Positions 59,503 through 64,000 of a stretch of DNA of 64,000 bases are shown piece after piece. The notes below the pieces were generated by a model. That model saw only the letters and a list, made by a program, of their open reading frames with translations. It did no database searches and was not told the origin of the DNA. Both the position numbers and the translations under genes were made by a program. The stretch's first letter is position 1, and each line of letters starts with the position of its first letter. The stretch covers positions 62,001 to 126,000 of the forward strand of contig CAWKDD010000004.1 in the NCBI GenBank assembly GCA_963848335.1, read 5' to 3'. This DNA is from Chersky-840 sp963848335 (GTDB lineage: Bacteria > Actinomycetota > Acidimicrobiia > Acidimicrobiales > UBA8190).

Positions 59503-59806
59503 GTCTGGCTCCTTTTCCGATATTCGCTATCTGGTTGTCCGGCTCGGCTTCCGTGCCGTGCCTCTCTGGTCACGATGCCCGAACAGCTGGGGGGCTCGGC
59601 AGAGTCGAAGGTCCCTGACCAGGGTCCAAACGTCCCTGGTGGCGAGCGGTGTCCAAGGTCGGGGCTGCTCTCAGGCGGCACGTCCGTTGGTGGCAGCCGG
59701 AAGATGCAAAAGGGCCCCCGAGCAGGGCACGGCCACCGAATCAGCTCAGGAGAAGCGCTCCATACCCGTCTCCAGGGCCCCCAGACCCCGGCGTGGCGCC
59801 TGCGAT
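59503..59806. other. 304-bp intergenic region between the membrane-protein and DevS-like genes
   Basis: Both neighbours are leftward. No coding sequence or RNA gene seen. Contains the repeated GTCCC sites at 59611-59615 and 59632-59636 (see separate entry). Confidence 0.5.
59611..59636. promoter_or_regulatory. Tandem GGGAC half-sites, DevR-like
   Basis: On the minus strand GGGACGTTTGGACC and GGGACCTTCGACTC each match 10 of 14 core DevR-box positions; the GGGAC cores are 21 bp apart (two helical turns). They lie 110-135 nt upstream of the membrane protein gene. DevR sites often come in tandem, but the match is only moderate. Confidence 0.35.
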
Positions 59807-60967
59807 CTACTGGGTGATCGGCACTTCCCAGACGAGCAGGGTCCCGCCTTCTTCGCGGGTCTCGACCGCGAATCGCCCATCGAGCTTCTCCGCCCGTCGT
59901 CGCAGGTTGACCAGGCCGAGCCCGCCACCGGTCGTTCCGTTCGGGACGAGCCCATGTCCGTTGTCGGTGACCTGGAGCAAGCACGAACCATCGCGTACCC
60001 GCACCAGCACGCTGGCCTCGGTGGCCTCGGCGTGACGCCCGATGTTGGTGACCGCCTCCCGGAGCGTCGCCGACAGATGGTCGGCAAGCTCGTCGGGTAT
60101 GGCCGAGTCCACCGGGCCGTCGAACGACACTCTGACCTCGAAGCCGACGACGGGGTCGAGGTCGCGGACAAGATTGAGGATGGTGTGCCTCACACCTTGG
60201 TCGAGGTCGGACGACCCCAGCTCGTAGATGGTCGAGCGGACCTGGCGGATTGTGGCGTCGAGATCCGAGATCGCCGTCTTGAGCCGGTCCGCGATCCCTG
60301 CTGCCGCCGCGGCTCCCGCCATGCTCTGGAGGGAGAGCGTCACGGCGAAGAGACGCTGGATCACCGTGTCGTGGAGATCCCTGGCCATACGGTCGCGATC
60401 TTCGTAGACGGCCACCTCCTGCACCCGCTGATGGAGCCGGGCGTTCTGGATGGCGATCCCGGCCGCCAGGGCGAGTGCCGCCACCAACGCTTCGTCATCC
60501 TGGGTGAACTCGGACCAACCGACCTTGTCGGTGAGGTAGAGGTTGCCGTAGACCTCGTCGCGCACTTTGATGGGTACCCCCAGAAACGAGGTCATGGGTG
60601 GATGGTTGGGGGGGAAACCGTAGCTGTCGGGATGCGATGCCATGGAGCCCAGGCGCAACGGCTGGGGATCGGTGATGAGCAGTCCCAACACCCCTCGTCC
60701 CGTGGGGCGTGGCCCGATGCGCTCTTCCTCTTCGGGCTCTAGCCCCACCGTCAGGAATTCGGACAGTGCCGTGCCTTCGTCGTTGAGGACCCCGAGCGCG
60801 CCGTAACGGGCTCCCGCCATCGAGCGGGCCTCCTCGATGAGGTGGCGAAGCAGAACCGGCAGTTCGAGGTCCGCCTCGAGCAGAAGCGTCGCCTCGAGCA
60901 CTCGGCGAAGCTTTACGGGGTCTTCGATCGCCCGGAATGGCACCGCGCCCAGCCTAGCTGGCCCCAT
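59807..60967 (-). CDS. devS: DevS/DosS-like sensor histidine kinase (one GAF domain)
   Basis: 386 aa from the ATG at 60967. One GAF domain (residues about 34-180) with 'ARYGALGVLNDEGTALSEFLTVG', 'GRGVLGLLITDPQPLRL', 'SYGFPPNHPPMTSFLGVPI' and 'GNLYLTDKVGWSEFTQDDEALV' is strongly like the mycobacterial DosS/DosT GAF modules; then HisKA_3 'DRDRMARDLHDTVIQRLFAV' with His199 and an ATPase domain 'DNGHGLVPNGTTGGGLGLVNL'. DosS/DosT have two GAFs and sense O2/NO/CO or redox via heme in the first. Here only one is present, so heme binding needs checking. Divergent from the devR-like gene. Confidence 0.88.
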   Translation of the reverse strand: MGPARLGAVPFRAIEDPVKLRRVLEATLLLEADLELPVLLRHLIEEARSMAGARYGALGVLNDEGTALSEFLTVGLEPEEEERIGPRPTGRGVLGLLITDPQPLRLGSMASHPDSYGFPPNHPPMTSFLGVPIKVRDEVYGNLYLTDKVGWSEFTQDDEALVAALALAAGIAIQNARLHQRVQEVAVYEDRDRMARDLHDTVIQRLFAVTLSLQSMAGAAAAAGIADRLKTAISDLDATIRQVRSTIYELGSSDLDQGVRHTILNLVRDLDPVVGFEVRVSFDGPVDSAIPDELADHLSATLREAVTNIGRHAEATEASVLVRVRDGSCLLQVTDNGHGLVPNGTTGGGLGLVNLRRRAEKLDGRFAVETREEGGTLLVWEVPITQ

Positions 60968-61072
60968 CTTCTTCGGGTTGGGCAAGCCGCCAGTTGGCAA
61001 TGCCCGCAGGGCAGGCTCGGCGGGGTGCGGGGAAGGGTTGCCTTGATGTGGTTCACTTGGAAAGATGATCCC

Positions 61073-61744
61073 GTGAGCCTGCGCGTGTTCCTTCTCGACG
61101 ATCACGAGATCGTCCGGGCCGGTTTGCGGTCTTTGCTCGAGGCGACCGACGACATCGTCGTCGTGGGCGAAGCGGGGACGGTCGAAGAGGCGTTGGCCCG
61201 GATCCCGCCCACGAAGCCCGACGTGGCGATCCTCGACGTCCGGCTCCCCGACGGCAGTGGCGTCGAAGTGTGTCGAGAGGTCAGGTCGCGCAATCCCGAG
61301 ATCGCTTGTGTGATGCTCACCTCCTACGCCGACGATGAAGCGCTCTTCGCCGCCATCATGGCGGGTGCCGCCGGCTACGTCTTGAAGCAGGTGGAGGGCA
61401 CCAATCTGGTCGATGATGTCCGGCGCGTGGCGGCGGGGCAGTCGTTGCTCGACCCTGCGGTCACCGAGCGGGTGCTGGCCCGGCTCCGGAAAGGTCCCGA
61501 GGAAGACCCCCGGCTTGCCAGCCTCACTGCGCAAGAGCGGCGCATCCTCGATCTCATCGCCGAGGGGCAGACGAACCGTCAGATCGCCGGTGAGCTGTAC
61601 CTTGCCGAGAAGACGGTCAAGAACTACGTCTCCAACGTGCTGTCCAAGCTGGGCATGGAGCGGCGAACCCAAGCAGCGACGTACGCGGCTCGCCTGGACG
61701 AGCGCTCGCAGCGATCGGCGCGCGATGACGCGTCCGGTACCTAG
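61073..61744 (+). CDS. devR: DevR/DosR-like response regulator (NarL/LuxR family)
   Basis: 223 aa from the GTG at 61073; an in-frame ATG at 61046 is an alternative. Receiver 'VFLLDDHEIVRAGLRSLLEA' with 'VAILDVRLPDGSGVEVCREV' (Asp55) and 'MLTSYADDEALFAAIMAGAAGYVLKQVEG' (Lys105); LuxR-type HTH 'LTAQERRILDLIAEGQTNRQIAGELYLAEKTVKNYVSNVLSKLGMERRTQAA' in part. 'AEKTVKNYVSNVLSKLGMERRTQAA' is close to the DosR recognition region. It is 105 nt from the divergent DevS-like kinase, its obvious partner, and should bind GGGAC-type palindromes. Confidence 0.9.
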   Translation: MSLRVFLLDDHEIVRAGLRSLLEATDDIVVVGEAGTVEEALARIPPTKPDVAILDVRLPDGSGVEVCREVRSRNPEIACVMLTSYADDEALFAAIMAGAAGYVLKQVEGTNLVDDVRRVAAGQSLLDPAVTERVLARLRKGPEEDPRLASLTAQERRILDLIAEGQTNRQIAGELYLAEKTVKNYVSNVLSKLGMERRTQAATYAARLDERSQRSARDDASGT

Positions 61745-61774
61745 TCGCGTCTCCCGGATCGGTTCTCGGCGGGA

Positions 61775-62122
61775 TTAGGACCGCTCCGTGAGCTCCTCGA
61801 GCTCGATGAGCTGGTCCAGACCGAGGCCGCGACCTGCGAGGGCACGTTCGAGCCGGCTGCGCTCGAGTTGACGCTGGTCGAAGCGGTCGAGATCGAAGTC
61901 GATGTCGAGGCGCTGGGCGAGCCCGATCAAGGCGATGTCGTAGGCGAGCTGGTCGGCCAGCGCGGCCGCGGCCCAGTCTGAACCGGTTCGCTTCGCCGGT
62001 TGGTTCTCCAGCTTGCTGCGGCACGCCAGCAAGCTGGCCAGCGCGTCCCCGGTGGTTGGTTCGTCCTCGGACCCGTCGGTGCGTTCGAGCGCGGCGCTCA
62101 GGAGTTGGCTGTAGATGGACAT
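61775..62122 (-). CDS. Small conserved hypothetical protein
   Basis: 115 aa. No signal peptide or helix long enough for a membrane. An acidic/leucine-rich all-helical protein: 'SIYSQLLSAALE', 'LASLLACRSKLENQP', 'ALADQLAYDIALIGLAQRLDIDFDLDRFDQRQLERSRLERALA' (in part). I do not recognise the family. Tail-to-tail with devR-like gene and divergent from the Rv2004c-like gene, with a DevR-box-like palindrome (62243) in the shared upstream region. Confidence 0.6.
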   Translation of the reverse strand: MSIYSQLLSAALERTDGSEDEPTTGDALASLLACRSKLENQPAKRTGSDWAAAALADQLAYDIALIGLAQRLDIDFDLDRFDQRQLERSRLERALAGRGLGLDQLIELEELTERS

Positions 62123-62242
62123 CGTCTCCTACCCTCGCGCCTCGTCTGCACTCCGTGGGCCGGGCCCGCTACTCGGATCATCTCCGATCTCGAGGGCCGT
62201 TTCCATACCCTCAGTGTCCCCTTGTCCTCGCCCGCCTCGAAA

Positions 62243-62256
62243 GGGCCAGAGGTCCC
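62243..62256. promoter_or_regulatory. DevR-box-like palindrome GGGCCAGAGGTCCC
   Basis: Same outer arms (GGGCC/GGTCCC) as the sites at 30230 and 52637, 10 of 14 to the DevR core. Located 121 nt upstream of the leftward hypothetical and about 140 nt upstream of the rightward Rv2004c-like gene. A second candidate AGGACGTTCGGCCC (10 of 14) is at 62319-62332. Confidence 0.45.
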
Positions 62257-62395
62257 AATCGGCCTGCAGGTAGACCCGAGGATGCGCCGTGGGGACACCG
62301 GCGTCACCCACAGGAGACAGGACGTTCGGCCCTGTCTCGGGCAGCTCGGCAGCTCGGATGATTGGAGAAGGAAGTTCTCGTGGAGGATCGAACGG

Positions 62396-63928
62396 ATGTC
62401 CATCGGTGGTTGGTGCTCGAGCGGCAGTCGAGATCGGGTCGCGGATCGGCGAGGTAAGCCCATGGCACGTGAGACCCATGTCTCGATCCTGTTGTTCCTG
62501 GGCGACCACGTCCTCAAGTTTCGCAAACCTCTCGACTTGGGATTCGCAGACTTCTCGACACTTTCCTCTCGAGCCGAGGATTGCCGACGCGAGGTGGAGC
62601 TCAACCGCCGGCTCGCCCCCGACACCTACCTGGGGGTTGCCGATGTGACGATGGACGGTCAGACCCTCGATCACTTGGTCGTGATGCACAGGCTCCCCGC
62701 CGAGCGCTCCCTGGCTCATCTGGTGCACACCGACACAGTGCAAGGGGCTCGAGCTGAGGTGCAGAGCGTGGCGCGCACCTTGGCCGCATTCCATGCCGGG
62801 GCCGAGCGCTCCGCCGGGATCTCTGCGTGCGCGACGGCCCGCGAGGTTTCCCGTCAATTCGAGACGAACGTGACGGCCTTGGCCCCCTTCGTCGGTCCGG
62901 TCCTCGACCGGTACGTCCACGACATCGTGGTCGGCGCCGTTCGGCGCTACCTGGACGGTCGCTCGTCGCTGTTCTCGGCCCGCATCACGGCAGGGCACAT
63001 CTGCGACGGCCACGGGGATCTCCAGGCCGACGACATCTACTGCCTCGAGGATGGTCCGAGGATCCTCGACTGCCTCGAGTTCGACGACCGCCTTCGTTAC
63101 GGCGATGTGGCGGCAGACGTGGCGTTCCTCGCCATGGATCTCGAGCGCGTGGGCGCCCCCGGGGCGTCCCGGCAGTTCGTACGCGAGTACGAAGAGGCAG
63201 CCGGAACACATCTGCCTCCGTCGCTGTTGCATCTCTACATCGGGTTGCGCGCTGTCGTGCGTGCCAAGGTGGCGTGCATCCGCCACGCGCAGGGTGACCC
63301 CGACGCGGCCGGTGAAGCAGGCCAGCTTCTCGAGCTGGCCCGCTCCCATCTCGAGCAGGGACGGGTCCGCCTCATCCTCGTGGGGGGACTGCCCGGCTCG
63401 GGAAAGTCCACCCTGGCGGCGGTACTGCGAGACGCAATGGGTGCGACCGTGCTCAGGTCCGACGAGCTCCGGCGGACCAGTCCACGGTCCGCCACGCCAC
63501 GTGCCACCTCGGATGCTTTGGGCAGGGGTTCCTACGCGCCCGAGAGGAAACGGCAGGTCTACGACGCCCTCATCGCGACGGCCCGGGAGCACCTTGCGCT
63601 CGGCGAGTCGGTGATCCTCGATGCGTCGTGGATCGACGACTCCCACCGGTGCTCGGCCCGGAGGCTCGCCGAGGAGTCGATCGCCGATCTCACCGAGCTG
63701 CACTGCAGCGCGCCGCCCACGGTGACCGAGCACCGGATCACGGGGCGACGGCGCAACGGCGCCGACCCCTCCGAGGCCACTGTCGAGATCAGCCGGGAGA
63801 TGGGTCGAACCGAGGCCCCGTGGCCGTCGGCGGTGACCATCGACACGGCCCGACCTCTGGGAGTGGTCTTGGACGATGCCCTGAGCGTCCTGGGCATCCC
63901 GCGCCACGGCATCGCGGACCGGAACTGA
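62396..63928 (+). CDS. Bifunctional aminoglycoside-phosphotransferase-like / P-loop kinase protein (Rv2004c-like)
   Basis: 510 aa from an ATG at 62396 with GGAGG at optimal spacing; the conserved part begins at the next Met, 62462. N-terminal APH-like domain: 'ETHVSILLFLGDHVLKFRKPLDLGFADFST', 'ICDGHGDLQADDIYCLED' (kinase-type HGDL), 'ILDCLEFDDRLRYGDVAADVAFLAMDLE'. The C-terminal AAA/zeta-like kinase domain has Walker A 'LVGGLPGSGKSTLAAVL'. The HGDLQADDIY segment has Asp where Asn is usual after HGDLH. M. tuberculosis Rv2004c, same architecture, is a DevR-regulon member, so finding it here beside DevSR is telling. Substrate unknown. Confidence 0.88.
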   Translation: MSIGGWCSSGSRDRVADRRGKPMARETHVSILLFLGDHVLKFRKPLDLGFADFSTLSSRAEDCRREVELNRRLAPDTYLGVADVTMDGQTLDHLVVMHRLPAERSLAHLVHTDTVQGARAEVQSVARTLAAFHAGAERSAGISACATAREVSRQFETNVTALAPFVGPVLDRYVHDIVVGAVRRYLDGRSSLFSARITAGHICDGHGDLQADDIYCLEDGPRILDCLEFDDRLRYGDVAADVAFLAMDLERVGAPGASRQFVREYEEAAGTHLPPSLLHLYIGLRAVVRAKVACIRHAQGDPDAAGEAGQLLELARSHLEQGRVRLILVGGLPGSGKSTLAAVLRDAMGATVLRSDELRRTSPRSATPRATSDALGRGSYAPERKRQVYDALIATAREHLALGESVILDASWIDDSHRCSARRLAEESIADLTELHCSAPPTVTEHRITGRRRNGADPSEATVEISREMGRTEAPWPSAVTIDTARPLGVVLDDALSVLGIPRHGIADRN

Positions 63929-63950
63929 CTGAGCCGAGTCGGCTGAGTCA
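63926..63950 (+). terminator. Hairpin after the Rv2004c-like gene
   Basis: TGACTGAGCC and GGCTGAGTCA, 10-bp arms with one mismatch around GAGTC, starting at the stop codon itself. Likely transcription terminator; the remaining 50 bp to the window end show nothing else. Confidence 0.55.
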
Positions 63951-64000
63951 GGCGCTGCCGGTCGGAGCGCCCTCGCAGATCGTCGACAGCCGGACCCCCC

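Overview
The window is high-GC, densely packed actinobacterial chromosome. SenX3-RegX3-like and DevS-DevR-like two-component pairs, a wax ester synthase/DGAT, polyphosphate glucokinase and a block laid out like the Mycobacterium tuberculosis CYP51 neighbourhood all point to Actinomycetota. The secreted protein with 'GGYWLVAxDGGVF' repeats and the overall composition would fit an uncultured Acidimicrobiia-type lineage, but that placement is an inference.

Layout. 1-2.2 kb: senX3/regX3-like pair, with regX3 frameshifted and cut by the window edge. 2.3-8.7 kb: five-gene core of an actinobacterial type IV secretion/conjugation-like machine (VirB2-like, VirB6-like, SCO6880-like, VirB4-like, VirD4-like) with no relaxase or integrase, translationally coupled to a P450. 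10-19.8 kb: housekeeping and CoA-ester metabolism (amidase, bluB, ppgK, LapA-like, quinone reductase, enoyl-CoA hydratase/thiolase/DUF35 operon, PhzF, SDR, SCO6745-like). 19.9-29.9 kb: two divergent, almost entirely 4-nt-overlapping operons (ferredoxin, CYP51, SDR, second P450, TetR // dehydrogenase, aldehyde dehydrogenase, CMD, SDR, enoyl-CoA hydratase) around a perfect TetR-type operator. 30-32 kb: intact tRNA-Arg(ACG), then a DUF2867-type gene, then a degenerate 3' half of the same tRNA, bracketing a possible small island. 32-37 kb: four secreted proteins (glutamic peptidase with repeats, pentapeptide repeat, IPT-like, YHYH). 37-42 kb: arginine deiminase operon (permease, arcA, arcB, arcC). 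42-46.5 kb: MMPL exporter with its TetR regulator, and WS/DGAT. 46.8-52 kb: MFS transporter, acyl-CoA ligase and TreT-like glycosyltransferase, all interrupted by single-base indels. 52-56 kb: PNPOx-like protein, HAD phosphatase, VOC protein and an ABC exporter. 56-58.2 kb: a DHA2-type MFS pseudogene split by an IS30-family element whose ends I can define. 58.3-64 kb: universal stress protein, membrane protein, DevS-like kinase, DevR-like regulator, a small hypothetical and an Rv2004c-like phosphotransferase/kinase.

How it fits together. From about 37 kb to the right end the gene content is what a low-oxygen, non-growing actinobacterium would use: ATP from arginine, storage-lipid synthesis, trehalose-related enzymes, a universal stress protein and a DevSR switch. 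A palindrome GGGCCTTTGGTCCC, matching 12 of 14 core positions of the mycobacterial DevR/DosR box, occurs identically at 30230 and 52637, with weaker relatives before other genes. A local DevR-like regulon is the most interesting hypothesis here. It is inferred by eye and not tested.

Quality caution: at least eleven single-base indels break otherwise well-conserved genes without loss of residues, so many 'pseudogenes' here may be sequencing errors. The DHA2 MFS gene is a real wreck.
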